Shown: in pieces, positions 22,830-30,520 of the stretch
Numbering within the stretch: position 1 is the first letter of the stretch
Layout of the letters: each line of letters starts with the position of its first letter
From: JAIMBK01 sp040755975
Lineage (GTDB): Bacteria > Bacillota > Desulfotomaculia > Desulfotomaculales > Nap2-2B
Assembly: GCA_040755975.1 (NCBI GenBank)
Contig: JBFLZY010000015.1
Location: 1-42,028, forward strand
Direction of reading: 5' to 3'
Length of the DNA stretch: 42,028 nucleotides
Position numbers and translations under genes: made by a program
Notes under the pieces: model-generated
The model's input: the letters and a program-made list of their open reading frames with translations, nothing else
The model's database searches: none
Told to the model about the DNA's origin: nothing

Positions 22830-23738
22830 ATGCGCCTTGGTTTAATCAGCGACACCCACGGCGAGCTGGAAAATTTAAGGGAAGCAATCAGGCAGCTGAC
22901 CCGGGAACACAACGTTGATAAGATTGTTCACCTGGGGGATGAATGGGAAGACGGCGCCGTTTTTAAAGAACTGCCGGCGGGGGTGGAAACCCTCCGGGTG
23001 CCGGGGATTTACGCCCGCGAGTACCAGGACCCGGCCATCCAGAACCGGGTTGTCCGGGAGATTGCCGGCTGGCGGATTTTGTTTACCCATACTCCGGCTG
23101 CTGCTGCCAATGACCTTCCCGGTGATCCGGATCCCGCGGAACTGGCCGCCGCCCACGAAATAGACGTGGTGGCGTACGGACATACCCACATCCCGTCGGT
23201 TGAAGAAAAGGACCAGGTTCTCTGGATAAACCCCGGCCACCTGAAAACCCTGGATAAAAAAGGCCGCGCCCCCAGTTACGCGGTGCTTGCCTTCCGGGAA
23301 GGCGAAGTCGAGGTCCGGATTATTGATTTGAACAGCCGGGAAGCTTTCGTTCGGCAAACCTTTTCAAAAAAGAAAATCACCCTCTATACCGCCGGCTTAA
23401 AATTGCGGGGAGTGCTGAACAGCACCGAAACCGCCCGCAAGATCTGGGACGCTTTGCCCGTAGGGGGAAGGGTGAGCCTATGGGGGGAAGAAATATATTT
23501 CCATGTTCCCGTGGCGGCTGAGCTGGAAAACGGGCAGGAAACGGTCCGGTTGGGGGACATCGGGTACTGGCCGCCCGGCCGGGCGGTCTGCTTTTTCTTC
23601 GGACCCACCCCCGTTTCCGCCGGCGAAGAAATCCGTCCCTATAGCCCGGTAACCGTGGTGGGCAAAATGGTGGACGACCCGAAACAGCTCAAGGCGGTGG
23701 AAGACAAGGAAGCGGTGAAAATAGTCCGCGGCTGGTAA
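22830..23738 (+). CDS. Metallophosphoesterase / cyclophilin-like domain fusion
   Basis: The N-terminal 175 residues form a YfcE/MJ0936-type metallophosphoesterase: D8 and H10 in SDTHG, D37 in HLGDEWE, a His in FTHTP and GHTH near residue 140. The usual GNH/GNC(D/E) block reads P58-G59-I60-Y61, so the metal- and phosphate-binding Asn is missing. Residues from about 185 to 302 (ITLYTAGLKLRGVLN, RVSLWGEEIYFHVPV, DIGYWPPGRAVCFFFG) resemble the small cyclophilin-like beta-barrel family (TM1367/DUF369). Function of the fusion is unknown. ATG 22830 follows GGGAGGAG; sequence upstream to 22740 is repeat, not protein. Confidence 0.78.
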   Translation: MRLGLISDTHGELENLREAIRQLTREHNVDKIVHLGDEWEDGAVFKELPAGVETLRVPGIYAREYQDPAIQNRVVREIAGWRILFTHTPAAAANDLPGDPDPAELAAAHEIDVVAYGHTHIPSVEEKDQVLWINPGHLKTLDKKGRAPSYAVLAFREGEVEVRIIDLNSREAFVRQTFSKKKITLYTAGLKLRGVLNSTETARKIWDALPVGGRVSLWGEEIYFHVPVAAELENGQETVRLGDIGYWPPGRAVCFFFGPTPVSAGEEIRPYSPVTVVGKMVDDPKQLKAVEDKEAVKIVRGW

Positions 23739-23763
23739 CCCTGTTTACCTATCAAGATGACCT

Positions 23764-24035
23764 TCACAGGTTTTCCTCCAATCGCTTTTGCGCGGCTAAA
23801 CGGAGTTCATCAACATACTTTGGATCGATATCCGGCCAGATTCCTGCCGTTTCTTTAAGGATCTGTTGCCAGTTACTCTTTTTCGGTTTATTAAGAGGCT
23901 CAATTACCACTTTATCGCCGATCAGGTTGACAATTAAAAGATCACCTTTTTTGATTGACGCTTTCTCCCTCAATTTAGCTGGTAATACAGCTGCCCTTTG
24001 CTGGATACTTTAACTACCCCTTGCAATTCGAGCAC
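23764..24035 (-). pseudogene. Frameshifted AbrB/MazE-type antitoxin
   Basis: On the minus strand the 5' frame (GTG 24035 or TTG 24026 after AGGGGG) reads LQGVVKVSSKGQ and then runs to a stop. In the shifted frame the sequence continues AVLPAKLREKASIKKGDLLI, then VNLIGDKVVIEPLN, the rest of a swapped-hairpin AbrB domain. One base is therefore missing or extra near 23988-23996. The C-terminal extension (WQQILKETAGIWPDIDPKYV) is the toxin-binding type. No partner toxin remains; a GTG overlapping the stop opens a short frame beginning VKVIL that might be a deleted PIN toxin, which is only a guess. Confidence 0.75.
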
Positions 24036-24063
24036 CCCCTAAATGTAAGCCGTGTCTTACCAT

Positions 24064-24092
24064 ATTATACCCCGGGTATTATAGCCGGTCAA
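24064..24092 (-). promoter_or_regulatory. Sigma-A promoter driving the AbrB remnant
   Basis: On the minus strand, TTGACC (24087-24092), exactly 17 nt, then TATAAT (24064-24069). This is near-consensus. The leader contains GTAAG...CTTAC, a possible autoregulatory site. Confidence 0.75.
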
Positions 24093-24132
24093 AAGCCATA
24101 AGAAGAATTTATGAGAGTTTTTGGAACACCCT

Positions 24133-24161
24133 TGACCTCTTCTTCAAAATGTGATATGCAA
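24133..24161 (+). promoter_or_regulatory. Possible promoter for the isocitrate dehydrogenase operon
   Basis: TTGACC, a 17-nt spacer and TATGCA lie about 45 nt upstream of the gene. The -35 is good but the -10 matches consensus at only half its positions. Confidence 0.35.
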
Positions 24162-24204
24162 CTTACAGGCAAATTTAGACGGAGCGAAGGAGAGGAAAGA
24201 GAAG

Positions 24205-25209
24205 TTGCCCAAAATCACCTTAATCCCCGGCGACGGCATCGGCCCGGAGATAACGGAGGCAACCCGGGCCGTGCTGGCTGCCGCCGGCGCCCCGCTGGAG
24301 TGGGAGGTCGTCCTGGCCGGGGAAAACGCTTTGAAAGAATGCGGCACGTTCCTTCCCGGGGAGACGCTGGCCTCCATTCGCCGGAACAAAGTTGCCTTAA
24401 AAGGCCCCCTGACCACTCCGGTAGGATCGGGTTTTCGCAGCGTAAACGTGGCCCTGCGCAAAGAATTCGACCTTTATGCCAACCTGCGCCCCGCCAAAAC
24501 ATACGCCGGGGTCAAGTCCCGCTACGAAAACGTAGATCTGGTGGTGGTGCGGGAAAACACGGAAGATCTTTACGCCGGGGTCGAGCACATGGTGGGGGAA
24601 GATGCGGCGGAGAGTATCAAGATTATCACCCGCAAAGGCTGCGCACGGATCGTCCGCTTCGCCTTTGACTACGCCGTGCGCGAAGGCCGCCGAAAGGTCA
24701 CCGCCGTCCACAAGGCCAACATCATGAAGTGCACCGACGGGCTGTTTTTAAAGGTGGCGCAAGAAATTGCCGCCGAATACCCTCAGATCGAGTTCGAAGA
24801 CCGGATTGTCGATAACATGTGCATGCAGCTGGTGCAGAAGCCGGAGCTCTACGACGTGCTGGTCATGCCCAACCTTTACGGGGACATCATTTCGGATCTG
24901 TGCGCCGGCCTGGTGGGCGGACTGGGCGTGGCTCCCGGCGCGAATATCGGCACCGACGTAGCCATTTTCGAGCCGGTGCACGGGAGCGCCCCGAAGTACG
25001 CCGGGATGAACAGGGTTAACCCCACCGCTATGCTTTTGTCGGCGGTCATGATGCTGCGCCACATCGGTGAGCAGCGGATTGCCGATAAAATTCACCAGGC
25101 GCTGACGGAAGTAATCAAAGAAGGCAAGTGCGTCACTTACGACCTGGGGGGCGAAGCGACCACCATGGAAATGGCGGAAGCGGTGATCGTCAAAATGAAC
25201 AGCGGGTAG
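24205..25209 (+). CDS. Isocitrate dehydrogenase, NAD-dependent type
   Basis: Oxidative decarboxylation of isocitrate to 2-oxoglutarate. The 334-residue product starts (M)PKITLIPGDGIGPEITEATR and is of the short IDH/IPMDH family. The substrate loop SVNVALRKEFDLYANLRPAK has the Ser and Asn of isocitrate enzymes rather than the Leu-rich loop of isopropylmalate dehydrogenases. VVVRENTEDLYAGVEH, KANIMKCTDGLF, DNMCMQLVQKP, the metal-binding MPNLYGDIISDL and EPVHGSAPKYAG follow. The start is TTG 24205, placed by the family N-terminus and AAGGAGAGG upstream. Cofactor preference is inferred from overall resemblance. It precedes aconitase in an apparent operon. Confidence 0.88.
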   Translation: MPKITLIPGDGIGPEITEATRAVLAAAGAPLEWEVVLAGENALKECGTFLPGETLASIRRNKVALKGPLTTPVGSGFRSVNVALRKEFDLYANLRPAKTYAGVKSRYENVDLVVVRENTEDLYAGVEHMVGEDAAESIKIITRKGCARIVRFAFDYAVREGRRKVTAVHKANIMKCTDGLFLKVAQEIAAEYPQIEFEDRIVDNMCMQLVQKPELYDVLVMPNLYGDIISDLCAGLVGGLGVAPGANIGTDVAIFEPVHGSAPKYAGMNRVNPTAMLLSAVMMLRHIGEQRIADKIHQALTEVIKEGKCVTYDLGGEATTMEMAEAVIVKMNSG

Positions 25210-25270
25210 ACACCCCCCGGTTTTTGGCGAATCTTCGTTAATCAACAAACTGGCGGAAAGGAACCAAAAA

Positions 25271-27232
25271 ATGCCCCTGAACGTTGCCCAGAAAATAATC
25301 GCCGGTCACCTGGTCGGCTGTAAAATGGCCCCCGGCGAGGAAATTGCGATCAGGATTGACCAGACCCTCACTCAGGACGCCACCGGCACTCTGGCCTACC
25401 TGCAGTTTGAGGCTATGGGGATCCCCCGGGTGAAAACCGAACTCACCGTGAGTTACGTCGACCACAATATGCTCCAGACGGGTTTTGAAAACGCCGACGA
25501 CCACCGCTTCCTGCAGACGGCGGCCGCCCGCTGCGGCGCCTATTTCTCCCGGCCGGGGAACGGCATCTGCCACCAGGTCCACCTGGAGCGGTTCGGGGCG
25601 CCGGGAAAAACTCTGCTGGGCTCGGACAGCCACACGCCGACGGCCGGGGGCCTGGGCATGCTGGCCATCGGCGCCGGCGGCCTGGACGTAGCGGCGGCCA
25701 TGGGCGGCGAGCCGTTTTATTTTACCATGCCGCAGATAGTCAAGATCGAGCTTGCCGGGCAACTGCCCCCCTGGGTGGCGGCCAAGGACGTCATTTTGGA
25801 GGTGTTGCGCCGCCTCACCGTGAAGGGCGGCGTGGGGAAGATTTTAGAATACGGCGGCAGCGGCGTTTTGACGCTGACGGTGCCGGAAAGGGCCACCATC
25901 GCCAACATGGGGGCGGAAACGGGCGCCACCACCTCCGTCTTCCCCAGCGACGAGGCGACCCGTTCGTTTTTAAAGGCGCAGGGCAGGGAGGACTGCTGGG
26001 TTCCCCTGGCGGCCGACGAAGGGGCGGTGTACGACCAGGTGATCGAGATTGACCTGGGTACCCTGGAGCCCCTGGTCGCCCTGCCGCCCAGCCCCGATCA
26101 CGTCGTGCCGGTGCGGGAGGCCGGGGAAATCCCGGTCGATCAGGTGATCATCGGGAGCTGCACCAACTCTTCTTACCTTGATTTAATGCGGGCTGCCCGG
26201 ATCTTGAAAGGAAAAAGCGTTCATCCCGCCGTCAGCCTCGCCATCGCCCCCGGTTCCCGGCAGGTTCTTTACATGCTGGCCGCAAACGGAGCCCTGGCGG
26301 ACCTGGTGGCCGCCGGCGCCCGCATTCTGGAAGCGGCCTGCGGCCCCTGCATCGGCATGGGCCAGGCGCCGCCTTCCGGAGGAGTTTCCCTGCGCACGAT
26401 CAACCGGAACTTCCCGGGCCGCTGCGGCACTAAAGACGCGGGCGTTTACCTGGTGAGCGCGGAAACGGCCGCCGCCAGCGCGCTGGCCGGGGTGCTCATC
26501 GACCCGCGCCGGCTGGGGGAGCCCCCGGCTGTGGTTATGCCGGAGAAATTTGCGGTGGACGACCGGATGGTGCTGCCGCCGGCGGAAAACGGAGCAGAAG
26601 TAGAAATCGTCCGCGGCCCGAACATCCGGCCGCTGCCGGTGGCGAAACCGCTGCCGCCGCAGCTGGCGGGAAGGGTTCTGCTGAAAGTGGGCGACAACGT
26701 TACCACCGACCACATTATGCCGGCGGGCTCGAAAATCTTGCCGCTGCGCTCCAACATCCCGGCCATGGCGCAGTTCGCCTTCGCGCCGGTCGACCCCGCC
26801 TTTGCCGCCAGGGCGAAGGCCGCGGGGGGCGGTTTTATCGTGGCCGGGGAGAATTACGGCCAGGGCTCCAGCCGGGAGCACGCCGCCCTGGTCCCCATGT
26901 ACCTGGGCGTCAGGGCCGTGCTGGCGCGCTCGTTCGCCCGCATCCACCGCGCCAACCTGATTAATTTCGGCATCCTCCCGCTTGTGTTCGCAAGCCCCGA
27001 AGATTACGACCGGATTGACCGGGACGACGAGCTCTTCATCACCGGCCTTCCCGAAGCTTTGGAAGAGGGCCGGCCGGTAACCGTGCTGAACAAAACGAAA
27101 CAATTTACCTTTGCCGTCACTGCCGGCCTTACCCCCCGCCAGGCGGAAATCATCAAGAGCGGGGGGCTGCTGAACTATACCAGAGGGAGGGATGGACTTG
27201 CCGGAAGCGGTGGTCAACGGGTTGCGGATTAG
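25271..27232 (+). CDS. Aconitate hydratase
   Basis: Isomerises citrate to isocitrate through a [4Fe-4S] cluster. The 653-residue product has the three cluster cysteines C297 (GSCTNS), C357 and C360 (EAACGPCIGMG), the SDSHTPTAGGLGMLAIGAGG motif, and a C-terminal swivel domain with GENYGQGSSREHAAL and ARSFARIHRANLINFGI. The length fits the shorter mitochondrial/archaeal-like class rather than the roughly 900-residue AcnA. ATG 25271 lies close after GGAAAGGAA. Its 3' end overlaps the next gene by 41 nt. With the upstream dehydrogenase it supplies 2-oxoglutarate. Confidence 0.93.
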   Translation: MPLNVAQKIIAGHLVGCKMAPGEEIAIRIDQTLTQDATGTLAYLQFEAMGIPRVKTELTVSYVDHNMLQTGFENADDHRFLQTAAARCGAYFSRPGNGICHQVHLERFGAPGKTLLGSDSHTPTAGGLGMLAIGAGGLDVAAAMGGEPFYFTMPQIVKIELAGQLPPWVAAKDVILEVLRRLTVKGGVGKILEYGGSGVLTLTVPERATIANMGAETGATTSVFPSDEATRSFLKAQGREDCWVPLAADEGAVYDQVIEIDLGTLEPLVALPPSPDHVVPVREAGEIPVDQVIIGSCTNSSYLDLMRAARILKGKSVHPAVSLAIAPGSRQVLYMLAANGALADLVAAGARILEAACGPCIGMGQAPPSGGVSLRTINRNFPGRCGTKDAGVYLVSAETAAASALAGVLIDPRRLGEPPAVVMPEKFAVDDRMVLPPAENGAEVEIVRGPNIRPLPVAKPLPPQLAGRVLLKVGDNVTTDHIMPAGSKILPLRSNIPAMAQFAFAPVDPAFAARAKAAGGGFIVAGENYGQGSSREHAALVPMYLGVRAVLARSFARIHRANLINFGILPLVFASPEDYDRIDRDDELFITGLPEALEEGRPVTVLNKTKQFTFAVTAGLTPRQAEIIKSGGLLNYTRGRDGLAGSGGQRVAD

Positions 27233-27962
27233 TTACGAAGTAAGCGGGGGAGAAGCAGGGACTTCGCCGACGGCGGTAATCTACATTCACGGTTCCGGGG
27301 GAACGGGGTACGTCTGGAAAAACCAGTTGCATACCCGGGTGCCGGGTTTTTGTCAGGCGGCCGTCGATCTGCCCGGCCACGGCCGCTCGGAGGGCGCCGG
27401 CGCCGGGAGCATCGAGGAATATCGCGATTTTATTCGCGATTTCGCCGCGGCGGTTTTTGGCGCTCCGGTGGTGCTGGCGGGGCACTCCATGGGGGGCGCG
27501 GTGGCCATGAGCTTCGCGCTGGCCTACCCGGAATATTTAAAGGGGCTGATCCTGGTGGGCACCGGCGCCAGGCTGCGGGTGGCCCCGGCGGTGCTGGAGG
27601 CGGCGCAGGACGACCAAAAGAGCGCAGCCCTGCTCAGCTACGCCTATTCTCCAAAAACCCCCCGGGCCGTGGTCCGGGAAGCCGAAAAAGAATACTTTCT
27701 CACCCCGGCGCAGGTCCGCCATCGTGACTTTCTGGCCTGCGACCGTTTTGACATTATGGACCGGGTCAAGGAAATCCGGGTGCCGATCCTGGTTGTCTGC
27801 GGGGAAGACGACGTTTTAACGCCGGTTAAGTACTCCCGCTACCTGGAGGCGAACATTCCCGGGGCCCGCCTGGCGGTAATCCCGGCGGCCGGCCACATGG
27901 TCATGTGGGAACAGCCGGAAGAGGTCAACAAAGCCATCGCGGAATTTTTGGCCACGCTCTAA
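27192..27962 (+). CDS. Alpha/beta hydrolase
   Basis: A 256-residue serine hydrolase with the oxyanion loop IHGSGGTGYVW, nucleophile S99 in AGHSMGG, acid D206 or D207 in CGEDDVLTP and H235 in AAGHMVMWEQPEEV. The fold is that of small esterases, lactonases and C-C hydrolases. The substrate cannot be assigned. It overlaps the 3' end of aconitase by 41 nt with GGGAGG before its ATG, so it is translationally linked to that operon. It is not the crotonase-type ring hydrolase (BamA) of benzoate degradation. Confidence 0.85.
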   Translation: MDLPEAVVNGLRISYEVSGGEAGTSPTAVIYIHGSGGTGYVWKNQLHTRVPGFCQAAVDLPGHGRSEGAGAGSIEEYRDFIRDFAAAVFGAPVVLAGHSMGGAVAMSFALAYPEYLKGLILVGTGARLRVAPAVLEAAQDDQKSAALLSYAYSPKTPRAVVREAEKEYFLTPAQVRHRDFLACDRFDIMDRVKEIRVPILVVCGEDDVLTPVKYSRYLEANIPGARLAVIPAAGHMVMWEQPEEVNKAIAEFLATL

Positions 27963-27996
27963 CCACCCCTGCCGCCCGCTTAGAATAAAAAGAATT

Positions 27997-28022
27997 AATG
28001 CCCCTATGTCGTCCGGGGCATT
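27997..28022 (+). terminator. Stem-loop terminator after the hydrolase
   Basis: AATGCCCC (27997-28004) and GGGGCATT (28015-28022) pair perfectly over 8 bp around a 10-nt loop. ATGTTATTTTGG follows, a weak U-tract. It probably ends the isocitrate dehydrogenase-aconitase-hydrolase transcript. Confidence 0.65.
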
Positions 28023-28700
28023 ATGTTATTTTGGGAAAAAACCATATTACTTCCTTCAAGCATAAGTTCTCAATGGATTGTTAAAAAATAGTGTGTTAGA
28101 ATTTGTAAAATATAGTTTGATATCTGATGATACCCGTGAAGGTGAGAAAAAGAGTGGGCGGGAAAAAGACGGCAAAATATTACGATGACATTCGGCGAAT
28201 GCTTGATGATTTAAAGAAACGGGCAGTTGATTATCGATAACCAGTATTATTTAAAAATTTTGGAGGTCTTATTATGGGATTGCCAGATATTGTTAAATTT
28301 CATTTTAAAATTTTAGAATTCAAATATTTACTCTAATCTACATATCCCACAAAAGGTACGGCAAAAGCCAGAAACCATAAGGTATTCTTCCATGTTTTGG
28401 ACATGATCGTTTAATCCTCCCTGAATAGTTAATGGTTGTTTTCTTTCCTGAACATCCTTTATTCCTGAATCTTTTGGCCTGTTTTAAAAAGGCTGCCCCC
28501 AAACACTTTTGCTGAAGATCTGTCAATATATCATACAGTGTAAATAATTCAGACATTATTACCTTTCCGGAACACGACCTCGATCTGGCCAGCCGGTAAC
28601 TGCAAGAATGTGGCCGTTATTGGGTGGTTGATGCACTCCTGGCGCTTAAGTCAGCGGGACGAACAGCAACATTTTTAAATCATAGGGAACCTGATTATTA
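28023..28700. other. AT-rich, mostly non-coding gap
   Basis: Base composition is clearly richer in A/T than the flanks. Only doubtful coding fragments occur: a 34-codon frame at 28136-28240 (+), a 20-codon frame at 28274-28336 (+) with a good GGAGG, and a 72-codon frame at 28338-28556 (-) starting MSELFTLYDILTDLQQK after GGAAAGG. None resembles a known family. The region looks like decayed or acquired sequence. Confidence 0.5.
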
Positions 28701-28758
28701 TTATGGGAACTGGCACAATTATTGCAGTTCTGAAAAGATTTCAGAGTGTGGCTTCTAA
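28558..28758 (+). pseudogene. Possible coding remnant of unknown family
   Basis: One plus-strand frame reads ITFPEHDLDLASR, a stop at 28597, then protein-like sequence (CGRYWVVDALLALKSAG, RTATFLNHREPDYYYGNWHN) to a stop at 28758. There is no start codon or ribosome binding site. The sigma-54 promoter at 28711 lies within it, so resemblance to protein may be chance. Confidence 0.25.
28711..28726 (+). promoter_or_regulatory. Sigma-54 (-24/-12) promoter for benzoate-CoA ligase
   Basis: TGGCACAATTATTGCA fits TGGCACG-N4-TTGCA with one mismatch and exact GG-to-GC spacing. It lies about 170 nt before the ligase start on the same strand, with no intact gene between. No clear paired enhancer palindrome was found upstream, although TATCTGATGATA near 28119 resembles the sites at 19294 and 19341. 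Confidence 0.8.
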
Positions 28759-28827
28759 ACTTACAGTGTCTGATTTTCGTTTTTAATGGCTCTTTGTTGC
28801 CTCTTGATGCTGGGAGTGACCTCGCCG

Positions 28828-28884
28828 GTTAAGGTTGATAAGGATTAGAAACCGGCAGTTAAGATTGATATAAGGATTAGAAAC
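28828..28884. repeat. Direct repeat upstream of benzoate-CoA ligase
   Basis: Two copies of GTTAAGRTTGAT(AT)AAGGATTAGAAAC lie at 28828-28852 and 28858-28884, about 30 bp or three helical turns apart. They sit between the sigma-54 promoter and the TTG start, in the transcribed leader. They could be a repressor operator or a duplicated leader element. Confidence 0.55.
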
Positions 28885-28898
28885 AGGGGGGTTAGGGG

Positions 28899-30479
28899 TT
28901 GGAACCGGTCCATATTCCCGACGAATTTAATGTTGCTGTTTATTTACTGGACCGTCACCTGACGGAGGGGCGCGGCGATAAAGTGGCCGTTTTCTACGAA
29001 AACCGGGCGATAACCTATGGGGAACTGACTGAAATGGCCAACCGGGTGGGTAATGCTCTCCTTGAGCTGGGTGTGGAGCAGGAAAACAGAGTCATGATCT
29101 GCCTGCCCGATAGCCCGGAATTTTTGGCCGCTTATTTTGGAGCGATGAAGATCGGCGCGGTGCCGGTACCGGTAAGCACCATGGCGCTGCCCGGGGATTA
29201 CCTCTATTACTTGAACGATAGCCGGGCGAAAGTACTGATCATCAGCGAAGAACTGGCCCCCAAGGTCGGCCAGGTGCAAGCGCAGCTCAGGCACCTGAAG
29301 CATTTTGTCGTCGTGGGGCAGCCGCAGCCCGGTCAGTTGAGTTTTGCTGAACTGGTTGCCGGCGCTTCTCCCGACCTGGCCGCGGCGCCCACGTCCAAAG
29401 ACGATATGGCCTTCTGGCTCTACAGTTCGGGAACCACGGGCACACCCAAAGGAGTGGTTCACCTGCACCACGACCTCCTTCACTTCATGCCGCCGCATTG
29501 CCGGGAAGTGGTGGGAATGACCCCGGAAGACGTAGTTTTTTCCACTTCCAAATTATACTTTTCCTACGGCCGGAACAATTCGCTGGACGGTCCCTTCCTT
29601 TGCGGCGCGGCAGTCATTCTCTATCCGGGGAAACCGGAGCCGGAAAAAGTCTTCTGGGTAATCGAAAAGTACCGCCCGACCCTCTTTTACAGCGTGCCGA
29701 CTTCTTACTGGGCGATGCTGAATTACCTGGAACAGAGCGGGAGAAAACCAGATCTGTCTTCGGTAAGAGCCTGCGTTTCCGCCGGGGAGGCTTTACCAAG
29801 GGTAGTCTTTGAGCGATGGAAAGAAATGTTTGGTCTGGAAATATTGGATGGGGTCGGCTCGACGGACGTTGGGATGGTTTATCTTTCCAATCGGCCGGGG
29901 CAGATCAAACCAGGCAGCAGCGGCAAGCTGCTCCCGGGCTTTGCGGGCAAGCTCGTGGATGAAGATGGACGGGAAGTGCCGCCGGGAGAAGTCGGTACCC
30001 TGTGGGTGAAAAACGATGGGGTTACCGCCGGTTACTGGAATAAACACGAGAAGACCAAACAAAGTCTTTGCGGGGAGTGGTTTAATACCGGTGACCAATA
30101 CTATCAGGATGAAGAGGGTTACTTCTGGTACGTAGGACGCGCCGATGATATGCTCAAGCCGGGCGGCCTCTGGATGTCGCCGCTGGAGGTCGAGGGCATT
30201 CTGCTCGCGCACGCGGCGGTCAACGAAGTCGCGGTGGTGGGCTACAGGGAAGAATCCGGCCTGGAGAAACCGGTGGCTTTTATCGTTCTCAAAGAAGGTT
30301 ATCAGCCGTCCCCGGACCTGGAACGCGCCTTGCAGGAGTTTGTCAAAAGCAAAACAGCGCATTACAAGTATCCCCGCCGGATTTTTTTCGTGCCGGAACT
30401 CCCGCGCACAGCCAGCGGAAAGGTTCAGCGCTACAAGCTTCGCGCTTTATTCAAAAACGGTCAGGAGATCCAGGAATAA
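28899..30479 (+). CDS. Benzoate-CoA ligase
   Basis: ATP-dependent activation of benzoate to benzoyl-CoA, releasing AMP and pyrophosphate; the entry step of anaerobic benzoate degradation. The 526-residue acyl-adenylating enzyme has the benzoate-ligase N-terminus (FNVAVYLLDRHLTEGRGDK), the P-loop YSSGTTGTPKGVVHLHHD from residue 175, LYFSYGRNNSLDGPFLCGA, the hinge WYVGRADDMLKPGGLWMSP and the catalytic K508 in RTASGKVQR. Start is TTG 28899, 8 nt after AGGGGGG. It has its own sigma-54 promoter and converges on the bam genes, which use its product. A 4-hydroxybenzoate or other aryl-CoA ligase is the closest alternative. Confidence 0.87.
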   Translation: MEPVHIPDEFNVAVYLLDRHLTEGRGDKVAVFYENRAITYGELTEMANRVGNALLELGVEQENRVMICLPDSPEFLAAYFGAMKIGAVPVPVSTMALPGDYLYYLNDSRAKVLIISEELAPKVGQVQAQLRHLKHFVVVGQPQPGQLSFAELVAGASPDLAAAPTSKDDMAFWLYSSGTTGTPKGVVHLHHDLLHFMPPHCREVVGMTPEDVVFSTSKLYFSYGRNNSLDGPFLCGAAVILYPGKPEPEKVFWVIEKYRPTLFYSVPTSYWAMLNYLEQSGRKPDLSSVRACVSAGEALPRVVFERWKEMFGLEILDGVGSTDVGMVYLSNRPGQIKPGSSGKLLPGFAGKLVDEDGREVPPGEVGTLWVKNDGVTAGYWNKHEKTKQSLCGEWFNTGDQYYQDEEGYFWYVGRADDMLKPGGLWMSPLEVEGILLAHAAVNEVAVVGYREESGLEKPVAFIVLKEGYQPSPDLERALQEFVKSKTAHYKYPRRIFFVPELPRTASGKVQRYKLRALFKNGQEIQE

Positions 30480-30499
30480 AGAGTGTTCAGGAAAATAAC

Positions 30500-30516
30500 G
30501 GGAGGTTTTGACTCCC
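30500..30516. terminator. Possible bidirectional terminator between convergent genes
   Basis: GGGAG (30500-30504) pairs with CTCCC (30512-30516) around a GTTTTGA loop, in the 41-nt gap between ligase stop and ferredoxin-like stop. The stem is short. Confidence 0.4.
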
Positions 30517-30520
30517 CGCT

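Noticed and set aside
26183..27217. 344-codon minus-strand frame opposite aconitase
   Set aside because: Shadow of codon bias in the aconitase gene; no protein features.
27192..27962. Alpha/beta hydrolase as ring-opening enzyme of benzoate degradation
   Set aside because: The known ring hydrolase BamA is a crotonase-family protein; this gene is coupled to aconitase, not to the bam array.
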